Source: Undaria pinnatifida (Eukaryota; Sar; Phaeophyceae; Laminariales; Alariaceae). From it: a stretch of DNA of 64,000 nt. The position numbers and the translations under genes are program-made. The notes beneath the pieces are model-generated. The model saw nothing but the letters and a program-made list of their open reading frames with translations. It had not been told where the DNA came from and made no database searches. Below, piece after piece: positions 1 through 11,595 of this stretch; within the stretch, counting starts at the first letter, position 1; each line of letters opens with the position of its first letter. The stretch spans positions 7,343,103 to 7,407,102 of the forward strand of contig JABAKD010000024.1 of NCBI GenBank assembly GCA_012845835.1. Direction: 5' to 3'.

Positions 1-2064
1 TTCAAAGTCATCATGCTTCGGGTGGGATTTATTGAGTTCCTCATGTTAGGAGATCAGAAACTTCTTGAAAACTTGTGGTAGGAGGTACCTTACGCCTCAT
101 TTTTTTTGCGTCCATACTCCTCGTTCGAGGGGCTCCAAACCCTCACGCGAATCCCTCTTGACTTCGAGAAAACATTTGTTCTCCCAATCCGATGAGCACG
201 TTCTCATGCACGACGCGTACAAGCCAACATGCTCTCCGTGGTTCTGAAAAATCTATACACTAAAACCCGTTGAACCTTCCGTTAGCCTACAGTAGGAGGC
301 TTTCAACGAGAAATATCGAAAAACTAACACTAGTAGTGCCAACGATATAAGAGGTAGTTCCCCATTTGTAGAATCCACGCCGGCCAGACATACTTCGGCC
401 AAGACAAAATGATGCCCGTACTGTAGCCAACCCGTCACGCGCCGCTATCTTTGATTTGGCCGTCGAACGACACCGGTAGAGAGTGAGAAAACCAGTTCTG
501 CGTGGGTGGACGCTTTGCTACGGGAGACGTGCAACAGCCAATGTTTTTTGCCTTCTTCTGATGATGGTGGTATGACAAAAAAAACAATGGTTGGTATACC
601 TCACCCGCAAAACCTGCCTCTGAGGAAATCCGGAAGTGCAAACCGATGAACAAACCTTTTATTATGGCCTAGGTACAACAGTGTATTATGATTGCGCATG
701 CATCCGATACTTACGGTGAGGGTTGGGGCTACGGGTAGACACGTGCTACTAACAGTACGTACACTAGGGGTGCAGCAACCATTGCTTTTGTCTTCTCACG
801 GTGGTGGCTTGATAAAACAAACAAATGATTGGTATACCTCATCCTAAACACTGACTTTGAGGAGACCCAGAAGTGCAACTCGTTGAATAAACCCATTATG
901 ACCTGGGGACGCCACGAAGAATTTAGAAAAAACAAGAGGCGCGTGCTACGGTAGAGGTCGCACTTTTTTTTCGTTGAAAGTTTTCCTGAATGACGGGGGC
1001 GCTCCTTAACCCTCCTTGGCCCAGGTTAGTCGGAAATTCGTTATTTTTATTCGCGACATGTTTCGGTTTTTGCCTAGGCCATTGGAGTGTTCATCGGGGA
1101 GGGAACACGTTACGTTCAAAACTTTTTTTAGAGCCCCCAGATCCCTCCCTATACTATCTTCAGGTAAAGTTGTCCCCCCCAAAAGGTTTTCCAGTTATAA
1201 AGGCGTCAAGTTTCTCCAAATTAGGCCTTTGGGAGAGGTATAATAGAGCTCCTCAAGCGAGAAAAACCCTGAAGGGAAGAAAAATTGTGCGCCTGTAGCG
1301 TAGCCGTGCGTCAAGAGTTGTGTTGAAATTCTGACGGCTTGCGGTCAAGGAGGAAGTCCCGCCACTTTCAGAAATCGGTTTAGCCGAAAAACATGGCATG
1401 CCTAGCTCTGTCGTAGTAGCACGCGTCCGGTATCATCCTGCTCTGTGCCGGGTATATTTTATCTGGTACGGTCGTGGTCCCGCGCTAATGCAGCAACAAT
1501 TTTTGTGCGAGGTCCCAGTTTAGCGCGGTGAAAGTGGGATGTCACGAACTCATTATACATAGTGTAGCTACGTACTATAGCGGGATACCATGTTGGTTTT
1601 CTCATTACGAGTGGAAGACCGGTAGCATACGACACCCTCCCCCTAAAAAAACGATTTTTAGATTAAACTGTAAGTGAGAGTGGATGAACTAACCCATGGC
1701 CTAAGTGGGTACAAAAAAAAATTCGGTGGCTAAGACAAGAATGACAATGAGATGTTCCGACGATTTTTTTGGAGGAGGAGGGTCAAGGAGCCCCCGCAAT
1801 TGTCAGAAAATAGTCTATCATAGCACGTGTCCTCGTTCTTTTATGTTTTATAAAACTGTTCTAAGCGCTTCCGCTGGGGGCTCGATAGAATTTAAAGTCG
1901 ATGCTCATATTTTGCAGGCTTGTGTGATACACCGGCCGCTCGTTTTTTTTTTGTTTTCACGGATAGATGTGTTAGCCTTGGAATGTATCTGATTCGTTGT
2001 CACACATGTCACATGACCGGAATCAGGGAATCGAGCAGCACCCTTCCCTTGCATACTTGGGCAG
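1..2064. other. Upstream intron sequence, no exon recognised
   Basis: No frame resembles an IFT140 propeller exon here, so the preceding exons lie further upstream. Two diverged direct copies of a roughly 150-bp repeat are visible at about 515-672 and 768-907, both with 'ttggtatacctca' followed by 'gaagtgcaa'; a third relative lies at 32150-32300. A decayed TTAA-family relic is at 1123-1206, and about 1650-1720 resembles the interior of the element family with 'cccatggcct'. The rest is unannotatable. Confidence 0.6.
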
Positions 2065-2220
2065 GGAGGCTTCAAGAATGCGCTCGGGTTCACAGAAACT
2101 GAAGGGAAGCCGATGTTGCTGTCGCTTTGTGGCTGTTTTCTCGCGGTGGCCACGGACGCCGGTATCATCAAGCTCTACGATGTTTCCAAGCGAGCAAAGC
2201 TTGACGCATCCTCCTTGCCG
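2065..2220 (+). CDS. IFT140: IFT140 exon 1 of window: end of second WD40 propeller
   Basis: Fifty-two codons, product residues 1-52. The exon reads GGFKNALGFTETEGKP, then LLSLCGCFLAVATDAGIIKL and YDVSKRAKLDASSLP. It matches the IFT140 blade where human has LLFSETEGNP followed by a hydrophobic 'CGNFLVVGTD' strand and 'FDLSRREAK'. The acceptor is taken as 'gggcag' just before 2065 because the reading frame and homology begin there; a second AG three bases later would also keep the frame. The donor is CCG|gtaagg (phase 0). The exon forms beta strands of a propeller blade. A decayed copy of its 3' end lies about 380 bp downstream in the next intron. Confidence 0.88.
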
Positions 2221-2594
2221 GTAAGGAGGACAGGAAGTCGGGAATTTCAGTGTGTGCGTGTTTTTTTGGTGTTTGTTTCGGTTGTTTTGTTTTCGTTTTG
2301 TTTGTTTCGTTCGTTTCGTTTTGTTTTTTGTTTGTTCTCGTTTTTTTTTTTTTTTTCGCTGTTTGTTGTTTGTTGTTTGTTGTTTGTTTTTTTGCAGTTC
2401 TTTGTTTGTTTTTGTGTTTTAGTTTTCAGTTTTTCTTTTTTAGTTGTTTGTTTTTGGTTTGAGTTTGAGTTTTGAGTTTTAAGTTTTGAGTTCTGTATTG
2501 TGCTGGGTTTCAGTACTTCACTTTCTACCTTGCGGATATTCCCTTGCCACAGCTGTCATCCCTTCTCCTCCAAGGTACGTGCATTCAGTTCTAT

Positions 2595-2640
2595 CTGCGT
2601 CGTTTCGAAGCGAGCGAAGGCTGACGCATCCATGTTGTCG
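2595..2640 (+). pseudogene. Decayed copy of exon 1 3' end
   Basis: The stretch 'gtcgtttcgaagcgagcgaa' followed by 'ggctgacgcatcc' parallels exon 1 'gatgtttccaagcgagcaaa' followed by 'gcttgacgcatcc'. The donor is lost and upstream similarity fades quickly. I read it as a relic of local tandem duplication, not a usable exon. Confidence 0.6.
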
Positions 2641-2850
2641 CTATGAACGACAACGAATGGGGGGGGACCAATGCGATTGCATATCATACTACACAGTAGG
2701 GGTTCCTCAGGAAGGCGGCGGTGTGCCAGAGAGACATGACCGCTTTATAGAAGGAAGCCGCAATATTAAGTCCAGGTTATTAGTGCAATTACCCAAGGGA
2801 GCGAAGCGGTCATGACCGCCTTGTATCGGGACACCGCCTTATTGAACTAA

Positions 2851-3102
2851 TTCTACGATAGCCCCCCCCAAAAAAACCAACGATTTTCTTTAACGAACAT
2901 TTCACGGCTGCTCCACGGCTGCTCGACACGAGAAAGGATGCTACGAAAAAGAAATATCTTCAAAATATTTTCTTCTGTGCAAAGGATTGTCCGACGATGA
3001 CGTCGGGGTGGCAAGGAGCACCACATTTCAGGAGATACGCCCGAAGCTGGTTTCAAAAACCGGCGATTTCGTTAACGAAAAGTTGGCGGGGCTACCATAG
3101 AA
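2851..3102. mobile_element. Family D miniature inverted-repeat element, copy 1
   Basis: About 250 bp. It begins 'ttctacgatagccccccc' and ends with the near-complement 'ggggctaccatagaa', giving imperfect terminal inverted repeats of 20-25 bp. The interior shares 'aacgaacattt...ggctgctc', 'gacgacgtcgggg', 'tttcaggagatacg' and 'gctggtttcaaaaccggcg' with five more copies in this window (25107, 26361, 30345, 48214, 61581). No transposase is encoded, so it is non-autonomous. Confidence 0.75.
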
Positions 3103-3759
3103 TGACTCATTGGGGAAAGCCGCCTTATTCAGTGCAGGTTATTAGTGTTATCTACCTAATCGCGCCAGGCGATTCTGACCACCTTGTATCGGGATACCGC
3201 CTTACTCCGACCGCCTTGAAGGGGGAGCTATACCGTGTTACTATTATTTTTTCGTGGTGTTTTTCACAGCTAAGCTGATTTTATTCTTCGACAATGATGC
3301 TCGGGTGTGCGCTTCCGACGACGCCAGTTTTTCAACAACAATCCTCGTAGGCCGGCGCAATTCACAGCTCAGGACCCTCTCACGCGAAATACCGGCATGT
3401 GGAGTGTAACACGAAATGAGTAGCTACATATTATATATGAAATTTATCTAGGGACTTGGGGCATGTGTTTCATATTGTACAGGGCGTCAGGCTTCCGGCA
3501 GTACGTATGCATGTTGGTAACACCAGGGATGCTCGTCGGGGGGTCTCGATCTCCCACAGCTGCCCACTCTGTATTTCCTTGTGTCTTGTGTTGTCTGATC
3601 TTTGGGCCTATGGATAAGCATGAGATCCTCACTAGGACCCTGCGAGACAAGGTCCTATCACGCTCGCTCATACTATTATTTTTTACAAAGACACGTATCG
3701 AGGTTTATAACCTTTTACAATGATGCGTGTCGAGGCTCATAACCTTTCATAATGATTCG

Positions 3760-3990
3760 TATCGAGGCACCGACGCTTTGATAATAGCTGCAGAGGTGGC
3801 GACGGAGTATTTGTGAAGAGAGATGACTTGTATTGGATAAGAGAAAGAGAAGATAGTTGGGGAAAGGACGCTTGTGACCAAAAAGTTGAAACTAAAGAAG
3901 AGAATAAGAAAAAATGAAAAGGAGAAGTGGAGGAGTTATCAAGGTGGGGCTGGCCGCCCCTTGATTCTGACGGAACAATGCTCAAGCTAC
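3760..3990. repeat. Left arm of a diverged inverted repeat
   Basis: The reverse complement of this segment resembles 4385-4590 on the + strand: 'ccaactatcttctctttctc' against 'cccagctatcttatatttct', then shared 'ccacctctgcagc'/'ccacctcagcagc'. Translations of the two arms on opposite strands are also similar, which is a consequence of the inverted copy and not evidence of a gene. Confidence 0.6.
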
Positions 3991-4384
3991 AGGCAGATGT
4001 AGTCGTGCTGTCAGGTCCTATTGCAGCATTCCTTGCGCTGTTCTCGCAAGGCTCCCCAATTTTTATGTAGTAAGCTGGTTAACTTGAACATACACTCCGC
4101 CGGCGGGAACTAACAAACCGGGTTTCCCCGTTTGTTGGTCTATTGTATTTCTCCGCTTCCAGAATAAGATGCTTGGTGTACTCAAGGTAGTGGCTACAAA
4201 TCAACTAGATGCCAGCGGACTGCAGAGTCCATATTCCAACACCTCCCCCCCCCCCCCACCCCCACCGACTTTTTTCGCGCCTGTCTGCCAAAAAAATACA
4301 GCCGTTAGGAAACCCTGGTTAATTCGTGTGTCCTCTAACCGCAGCTCACAGCTTAAGGACTTTCTCACTTGCAACGAATGCTCT

Positions 4385-4590
4385 ACACACCGCCGCTTTT
4401 TTTTTCCTTGTCATTCTCTTCCTTTCTTATTTTGTTTCAACCTTTTGGCCACATGCGCCCTTGTCCCAGCTATCTTATATTTCTCTTCTCCATCACAAGC
4501 TATCTACCTTCACAGCTACTTCGGTGCCACCTCAGCAGCTTTTATCACAGAGACAGAACCTAGATACACATCACCCCCTCTTTCACCTAT
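4385..4590. repeat. Right arm of the diverged inverted repeat
   Basis: Partner of 3760-3990, about 400 bp away and in opposite orientation. The spacer contains a C-run at about 4243-4260. Together the arms could fold back in the pre-mRNA, or could be the ends of an old element whose middle has decayed. Confidence 0.6.
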
Positions 4591-4686
4591 GAAGTCTATT
4601 GTCATGCACGATCGTAAGTACACCCCCCTCCTCCCCTCCCTCCCTTCTCTCCCTCCTCGTATTTCTACGCCTATTGACACAAAAAG

Positions 4687-4818
4687 ATCCGAGCGCTTGG
4701 AAACCCAGGACACTTCGTGTGCCCTGAAACGGGAAAAAGCCTCGGCGTCATTAGGTCCATCAGATGCAATGCTGACGGCACAAGGGTGTCTATCTTGAGC
4801 GACAAAGTTCATGGGCAG
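4687..4818 (+). CDS. IFT140: IFT140 exon 2: propeller blade
   Basis: Forty-four codons, residues 53-96, reading IRALGNPGHFVCPETGKSLG then VIRSIRCNADGTRVSILSDK and VHGQ. The piece VIRSIRCNADGTRVSIL aligns to the human 'GIASLRCSSSGSTISIL' strand of the last propeller. I start it after the first AG (4685-4686) downstream of a strong pyrimidine tract, because only that choice keeps the phase-0 frame from exon 1. The alternative AG at 4707-4708 would shift frame. The donor is CAG|gtatgc. Confidence is lower for the start than for the end. Confidence 0.85.
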
Positions 4819-5610
4819 GTATGCACAATCGATTTTACTGCTTCTTGTTTCTGGAGAGGTTTTAATCAGGGATGTGTCATATGTTACGTGTTATCGGTAA
4901 ATGCCCGTAACAATGCCAGTCAGCCTTACGAAGCGGTTTTTTGTTGCCGTAGCTAAATTGTTTTGAAAGGTGTAGCTGCTTTTGGCTTATAGCCCGGAAA
5001 AAAAACGGGGTAATTTTGAAATACTTTTGATATTTGTTTGGACAGAAAAAGAGTGGATGCCCCGGAGACTGATTCTGCTCATTCCCTTTCGGAGATTTTC
5101 CAGCTGCATACCCGGTTTTGTCGCAAATTACGTGTAACTCCGAATTTTGAAAACCCGTTATTACCTCTGCATAAATTTATTGTTTTTTTGCCGTGACGTA
5201 CATCCTTGGTATTAAGTAAGATGACTGCTACTTTTCTTGTGTTCTGAAGCTTCAGCAGAAAAAAAAAGAAAGAGCTTGTCTCACCTCAATTTCACGTATT
5301 TTCGTGCGTATTGTGCGTCAATTAAATTGTGTTTGAACTTGCTGACAAAGCACCAGATGGCGCGCGCCCTTAGGTTCCCCTGTGTGTAGGCGTTACAAGA
5401 CGTGACAAGCACAAGCCGATTTGATCGCTCTTGAGTCAGTTTTTTTTTGTTTTGTTTCGGACGATCTTTCCCCATTATACCCCCATGAGTCATTTCGAGT
5501 GCAGAGAATCCTTTTTTAACGGGACGTATTTAGCGACATAATACTTCGAAGTATGGTACGAAAAACTAAGGCTTGAAACTTAATAAAGATCGCTTCTAAG
5601 ACGGACGTAA

Positions 5611-5862
5611 GAGCCATCCCACGGTAGGGTTGCAGCAGACAGTCCCTGAGCTCTTCACATGAGGAACTCAATAGCTCGCTCGAAAAATGACTTCGAAGGC
5701 ATTCGGCGGCACAACCCGACCAAGCTTCTATGCCTTAGTCCAAAAATATAACCTACTCGTGAAATTACTTCGTTGACTGGCAGTTCCTCACATGAGGAAC
5801 TCAATCGTGAACCCAGGGACGTTTTGGCGCAAAACGTGCAGCCCCTACCGTGGGATGACTCG
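5611..5862. mobile_element. Family C miniature inverted-repeat element
   Basis: It begins 'gagccatcccacggtaggg' and ends with the near-complement 'cccctaccgtgggatgactc', about 252 bp, with no coding capacity. Internal hallmarks are 'ctcttcacatgaggaactca', 'aacccgaccaagcttctatg' and 'actcgtgaaattacttcg'. Related copies lie at 30260-30786, 47380-47650, 53347-53629 and, partly, about 35225-35470 and 61077-61560. Confidence 0.75.
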
Positions 5863-7399
5863 CAAGTATAGTCAGTCCGGGAAAACTGTATGACGTTTTG
5901 CCCGAATCACGTGAGAACTAATTCCGAGTGACTGACGTTGGATAGCTCTGTTCCAGGCGGAGGTTTCAATCGGAGCATTTTCTTTTCTTTTCGCGATCGG
6001 CGAGAATGTCGCGATTTCGTCCGGGTTTATTTTGCGATATTTTCCACAGTTATATTTGGTCGAGCGTGGGGTCCATTTCTTACTTTTTTTTACACCGATT
6101 TTAAGCAGATCTCGCCGAGGCGCTCACTACAACCCAAACAATTTCTGGATTCGCCTGTTACTTATCGAGAAGCGGCATAAAAGGTCCTCCAGACAGCGCC
6201 TTGTATATAGGGTTTTGGGGAGTATTGCAACGATAAATCGTGAAAACTCGTCGGATTCGGTAGAATTGACCTGCACCTGGGACCGTCCGTGTTTTTGTTG
6301 TTTTTGAATACTTTGTTTTTTTTAAGCGAGATATCGCCCGCCGAAGTTTCCGCTGGTGTACACACCCACACACAATCCCCAAAGCCACCGGGCGGCGGTG
6401 CTGGTTGGTAATTCTTGGTGTCTCTCCGTTGGTGGTGGTAGTGATCTAGCGCACCTTCATGTGCTTACGGGGCGACAGTGTACGATTGCGGAGTAGTTTT
6501 GTTCAATTCGGGGCAATTCTGTGCCGTTTCGAGGTAATTTCGTGGTAATTTTTGCCAAAAGGTGGCCAATTTTGCTTTACTTACACCAGAGTTTTACATC
6601 AGATTTCGATTTCTCTCGACCCCGCGATTCGTGCCACCTTTGTTTCACGTGTCAACTCTCAAAATTGAGCGAGAACAAAGTGGGGTCATGCCTTGATAAA
6701 AATTGCCCGGACGGACCATCGTACACGCCGGCTAGGATAGAGGTAGCCTTTTTATTCTTTTTTTCTTTTTGTTTTCTGGTCCGAATGACGGGGGGGGCTC
6801 CTTAACGCGCAGCAAACTTCAGAATTTCCTGTAGTAAAGGAAAAAAAGGTTGTGCAGCTTTAGGCCATGGGCGGATGTGTGACTTGCTCAAGCGATGACG
6901 TATACGTGTACCGCGTTTGGTGCTTTTTTTTTCCTGGGGTGTTCTTCCACTCTAGAGTGACTGAAGCCTGTCCCATAACCACGGACTTGATTATATGGGA
7001 GTTAATGTGAGAACAACAACAACATCAACAACAACAATAACAGCAACAACAACATCGGGTATAGCATTTATGTGAGAACTAAAGCAGGTCATTGGGGAAG
7101 GTATAGACCTCTCCAGCAAGAGAATCTCAGAAAAAATTAGCAACGGTGCACATTTATCCACCGTGGCATGCAGCTTATCGTTCGTGCATAGGTTTCCTGT
7201 CAAGATTTGCCTTGGTTTTCTTCTGTGCTTTTCTGGGCGTGCTCATGAGTGATCAGCATCGAATAAGCTCATGCCGTACGTTTTCGGGCATGCAAAACAA
7301 TGCCAACAACAATAGCAACGGATACTTCGAAGTATAAATAAGCCTGCCCCCCCTGCTGTACTCCGCACAAGAGGAATGATCGTATCACGTAGTGTCTAT

Positions 7400-8205
7400 G
7401 GAGAGGCACCCACGAGGCAGTTACACAGTGCTCCCATTGCTGTCTCTGGAAGTGGCCATACCGGAAATAAAATTAACTCATTGAAGCTGTAGTCCATATG
7501 CAAGTCCTCCTCACAAGTGATTTGTTCGTAGGATGCAGCTCACCCTTCATGCGACTCGCCGAACACCTAACGGCGCTTCGCGCTTGGTGCAAGCAATGCC
7601 TGCCTGGTCGGTGAAAACCCGACATGCTCCGTCCTGGCATTGTAAGGACGCGAGGGTCTACGGTCACACGACTACTACGGCCATTCATGAATATCGAGTA
7701 CCCCATCCCCCTCTGTTGGGGTTGGCGTCGGTTGCAAACGACGCTGTATACCACCTCTGACTACCTGAGCTAGACCACCAGAGTGCCGTCTTTTTTTTTT
7801 TCACGTTATTAGGGTTTGGCGGTAACCGAGTAGGCGGTCGGACTAGATTGCGTTGTGCGGAGTGGAGAAACTTTAACTCCCGCAAGGGTGATGATTCCAC
7901 GAGGAAGCAAATAGTATCCCCATTGCACTTTCTGGAAGTGGCCACGGAAGAAATATATGTATATAATCCGAAGCTGTCATCCGGTATGCAAGAAAGTACA
8001 CATCAGGTGCGGAAGTCCGCCTCGCAGGTGTTTCTTATCAATATTAATAGTAGGATGCAGCTCACCCTCCATGTGACTCGAACACCCCGCGGCGCTTCGC
8101 GCTTGGTACTCGCGATGTCTGCCTGACAGGTGAACACCCGACGTGCTCCGTCCCGGCATTGTAAGGATGCGAGAGTCAAAGGTCTTAAGACTGCCGTTAT
8201 GCATA
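7400..8205. repeat. Tandem pair of family G units
   Basis: Two diverged units (about 7400-7700 and 7900-8205) share 'ctggaagtggcca', 'taggatgcagctcaccct', 'ggcgcttcgcgcttggt' and 'catgctccgtcctggcattg'. The distal part recurs three times in tandem at 22815-23145 and once near 60670-60740. Confidence 0.65.
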
Positions 8206-8257
8206 AAATGAGCCCCTCCCCGCGTCTTTTTTTTGTTTCACAGCCTCAATTTTAGTC

Positions 8258-8340
8258 TTGTTATGACGACGAAGACAACGAAGATCCGATCTCTGGACAG
8301 TCGCATCCACGCATGTATACAGGTCCGACAAAGATTGCGG
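8258..8340 (+). pseudogene. Decayed copy a of exon 3
   Basis: Reads 'acaacgaagatccgatctct' then 'ggacagtcgcatccacg', against 'acgatgaagatccggtcccc' and 'cgacagccgcatctacg' in the real exon, and continues 'gtccgacaaagattgcggtt' against 'atccgacaaagattgcgttg'. An indel after the RIHA codons breaks the frame relative to exon 3, and no donor is left. Flanking sequence before the acceptor-like 'gacgaag' is also copied. Confidence 0.8.
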
Positions 8341-9097
8341 TTACTAACAACGCCAAAAATCATTCATGGCATACCATATCTAAAAAGAGATACCTGGCAT
8401 GTTATTAGTCAACCCCCCCCCCCCCTTTGAGCGTGACCAAGACCTAGCAGACAAATTCCGAGGTATGCAAAGTAGGATAGAATTAAGGGAAAGGCTAGCA
8501 CCAAGAAAGAACGTCAACGAGGACGATGAGAAAAATAATGCAGGGGGCTATGATAAGAAATAAAAAAGAGAACGCATTTGCTCAGCCCAGTGGACTACAC
8601 GAAAACTCTGAAACTTCGTCTCCGTGTAGGGGACCTGGACCTGGCAGAAAAAGAGGTTTACCAATAGCCGGGTGGGGGAGGGGGGAGGTGCGCGGGCCTT
8701 CCCTTGTGGCAATGCAGACGAGAGTAGAACCCACATAGCGCAAGAAAGTGAACTATGCAAGGAGGAGAGGAATGCGATAGAGGGAGAGATGAGGAAAACA
8801 GACGGATGTGACATGGAGAATTTTGGTACATTAGATAGTAGCGAGATGTCGACTGCTATCCTAGGAAATAAATGGTGGCCACAGACAACCAAAGAAAAGA
8901 CGTAAGATGTGCAAAAACGTTGGAAGAAACGTAAGGAGTGCCCAAATGTTGGAGGGCGTTTCCAAGGGTTGGGGACAGTGCTCCATCTCGAAAGGAATGC
9001 GTGGTCAATGGTCGAATGACTAAGGCAAGGAAAAAAAGAGTACGCGCCCCCGCCCAGCCCCCTCGAGCAACACACCTTGTTTTTTATGCCTGACATT

Positions 9098-9165
9098 CTA
9101 ACGAGGAAGACGATGGAAATCCAGTCTCCGGACAGTCGCAGCTACGTTTACGGATTCCACAATAT
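9098..9165 (+). pseudogene. Decayed copy b of exon 3
   Basis: The reading TMEIQSPDSRSYVYG parallels TMKIRSPDSRIYVYG of the real exon 3, preceded by an AG acceptor-like 'gaggaag'. Similarity stops after about 15 codons and there is no AHFWDP or donor. It is the middle of three exon 3 copies; only the third is complete. Confidence 0.8.
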
Positions 9166-9426
9166 GCCAATACCAACAGTCATGGTCATAAAAAAAAACA
9201 TTTACACTGATGGACACTTACCAAGAAACGGGCGACCGGTGTATAACGCAGCTTGCGAAGATGGGTATGGACCCTAAATGTGTCGAGCTCACAGCCGACT
9301 TACATATATATATATATATTTCAAACTACAAAATGTAAGCCTACACTAATCACTCCCCCCCCCCGACGCCCCCGCCCCCGCCGTCATACACTTTTTCTCT
9401 TAATCATAATTTTGATAATGAGACAG

Positions 9427-9549
9427 ACGATGAAGATCCGGTCCCCCGACAGCCGCATCTACGTCTACGGATCCGACAAAGATTGCGTTGAAAGTTACGA
9501 CTGGGGGCCCCAGGGAAGGTTCCCCACCGCGCACTTTTGGGACCCCATG
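9427..9549 (+). CDS. IFT140: IFT140 exon 3: end of propeller
   Basis: Forty-one codons, residues 97-137. TMKIRSPDSRIYVYG matches human SPDSKICFYD, and GRFPTAHFWDPM matches NYVPVNHFWDQ, a strong family landmark. The acceptor is 'gagacag' before 9427, chosen because the two upstream decayed copies also have AG at the same aligned place and the phase is 0. A second in-frame AG lies nine bases later. The donor is ATG|gtgagc. The upstream context is a C-rich tract followed by 'tttttctctt'. Confidence 0.92.
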
Positions 9550-9649
9550 GTGAGCCCGTACTAGCAACGACGGCGCAGGCCGCGCTAGGGGTGCGAGTTG
9601 GTCGAGTATTTTAAGAGCAAGTCGCCGGCTAGTGGCTAGGTCTATAACT

Positions 9650-9895
<246 letters not shown>

Positions 9896-10465
9896 TTTTT
9901 GTTGAACCATCGCTGTTACTGTCCACCTCAACCCGTAAGCGGTTTTACCTTATGCGATCTCCTTCTAGACAAGCCGTGGTCACAGGTGTTTCCCCTTCTT
10001 GTCGCCACCCCGGTGTATGCCTTTAATATTGTCGCGCACAAGGTTCGGCGTACCCACGCTTCAGCTTTCTTTCATGCTCGTCGCTTTTCATGGTACGAGG
10101 TAGTGACTAGGTCGCCGACTGGTTTCGACAGTAGTTGGCCAGGTAATACCAGGTATTGTTAGCTGCAGCGGTGCCGACTACCCGACTATTTGGAGTCCGT
10201 TGCTTGTAGGAATTTCATTTTTGTCATGTAATAACAAAAACGAGTTCGGACTGGCATCCCCAAAACATAGAAACATGCAACAAAACTAGCGGGTACGTAC
10301 GGGGAGTCGCCGACCTGCATCCTTCTTGAGGAGGACATGCACACCCCGTGACAGGCGCGACCGGGGTATCACACACAGCTCGCAAAGATCAGTTTCGACG
10401 AAGTCCTTGATCTCACATCTGTAGTTTTTTTTTTATATATGAATGTGCTTGCATTGTATTACTAA

Positions 10466-10545
10466 GAGATGTGTGTGTTTGTTCGCTGGCGTCTTACACG
10501 AAGCGAAGCTGCTTGTGGTGGAAGCTCGGCGTGTTTTCTTGCCCA
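10466..10545 (+). pseudogene. Decayed copy of exon 4 plus upstream intron flank
   Basis: 'gaagctgcttgtggtggaag' then 'ctcggcgtgtt' parallels exon 4 'aaagctgctcgcggtggaag' then 'cacggcgtgtg'. The preceding 'aagagatgtgtgtgtttgtt' also parallels the intron sequence before exon 4 ('aagagagctgtatgtgtgtt'). The duplication therefore included intron sequence, ruling out an mRNA-derived copy. No donor remains. Confidence 0.8.
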
Positions 10546-11523
10546 TCATCTTTAGAGACCTACTGTACCAGCTAACAGACTTACCATCTAGCCATCTAGC
10601 AGACATGCCATCCAACGAGACACGCCGTCTAACGAGACCTCCTGTGTCCCATCACGATACCGAATCCATGTTCTGAGAGCAAGCTGTGTTTCGTGCTGAT
10701 ATCGCTGCCATCTTCTGAGACCTGCACATGGTCCATGACGACACCGAATGCATCTTATGAGAGCTAGCTGTGTCTCGTGATGATTCCGAATGCATCTTAT
10801 GGAGCTAGCTGTATCTCGTTCCGATATCGCTGCCGTCTTCTGAGACGCAATGTTCGCGACGAAACCGAATGCATCTTAGTAGAGGTAGTTGTGTCTCTTG
10901 TTGATCGCTGCTATCTTTGGAGAGCAGTATTTCTTGCTTATTCTTCGCTGCCATCGAACACACACGCCTACCATCGAAGATAACTAATGTGCTTTATTGT
11001 AATAAACGGGAAAAAATAGTAATCAGGACCGAAACTGGTGTATAATAAATGGGAAATATACTCGAAGTATAGGGTTCGGTATACATCTTAGGTGATAAAT
11101 ACACGGAGGGTTATCCAGAGGTTGCACAAGAGCAGCCGAAGGCTCCGATTTAAACATGTTTTGAATTGTCTTCGAGATAACTTGAGCTGAGGTCCACCGC
11201 TCGGCGCGCTGTTTCCTGGACGCGCCTCACCTTCTCGGCTCTCCCGACCCTGCCGGGGTCGGCCTCGCCCGTTCTCGCTTCGTGTGGCGACAGCTGGTGC
11301 AAATTCGTGTTTTTTTCAAAAAGAAATTGAAAATTGTCAAGTGCATGGTCGTGGGTATATTAGGTTTACTCTAATTTCCCGAAATATGATACCGCTGCCC
11401 TGATGTGTTGTGATGATGATACCACTGTCATTTACACTAAAATAGCTCGGCTGTATCGTGATTATACCGCTACCATCTAAGAGAGCTGTATGTGTGTTGT
11501 TCGTGCTACGTACCGTCGAACAG

Positions 11524-11595
11524 GAATCAAAGCTGCTCGCGGTGGAAGCACGGCGTGTGGCGGGGGGGAGTGGCCGCACGACACCCCGGACTCAG
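11524..11595 (+). CDS. IFT140: IFT140 exon 4
   Basis: Twenty-four codons, residues 138-161: ESKLLAVEARRVAGGSGRTT then PRTQ. ESKLLAVEARR fits human EPRLFVCEAVQ, the strand after HFWD, and the remainder is a low-complexity loop. The acceptor is 'gaacag', the donor CAG|gtatgg, phase 0 at both ends. It is the shortest exon in the window, so its identity rests on the motif, the phase and its position between exons 3 and 5. Confidence 0.85.

Larger units (their letters stand above)
2221..4686 (+). other. Intron 1
   Basis: Phase-0 intron of 2466 bp. It holds a GTTT-rich low-complexity tract (about 2255-2480), a decayed copy of the exon 1 end (2595-2640) and a family D element (2851-3102). That element is flanked by two diverged direct copies of a roughly 90-bp sequence at about 2753-2843 and 3118-3210. 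Two arms of a diverged inverted repeat follow (about 3760-3990 and 4385-4590). A long pyrimidine tract at 4621-4670 precedes the acceptor. Confidence 0.8.
4819..9426 (+). other. Intron 2
   Basis: Phase-0 intron of 4608 bp. Contents: family C element (5611-5862); a dispersed repeat ending in (CAA)n at about 6960-7060; a tandem pair of about 300-bp units spaced roughly 490 bp (about 7400-7700 and 7900-8205, family G); a C-run at 8410-8425; two decayed copies of exon 3 (8258-8340 and 9098-9165); and a family F copy (about 8985-9050). Confidence 0.8.
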
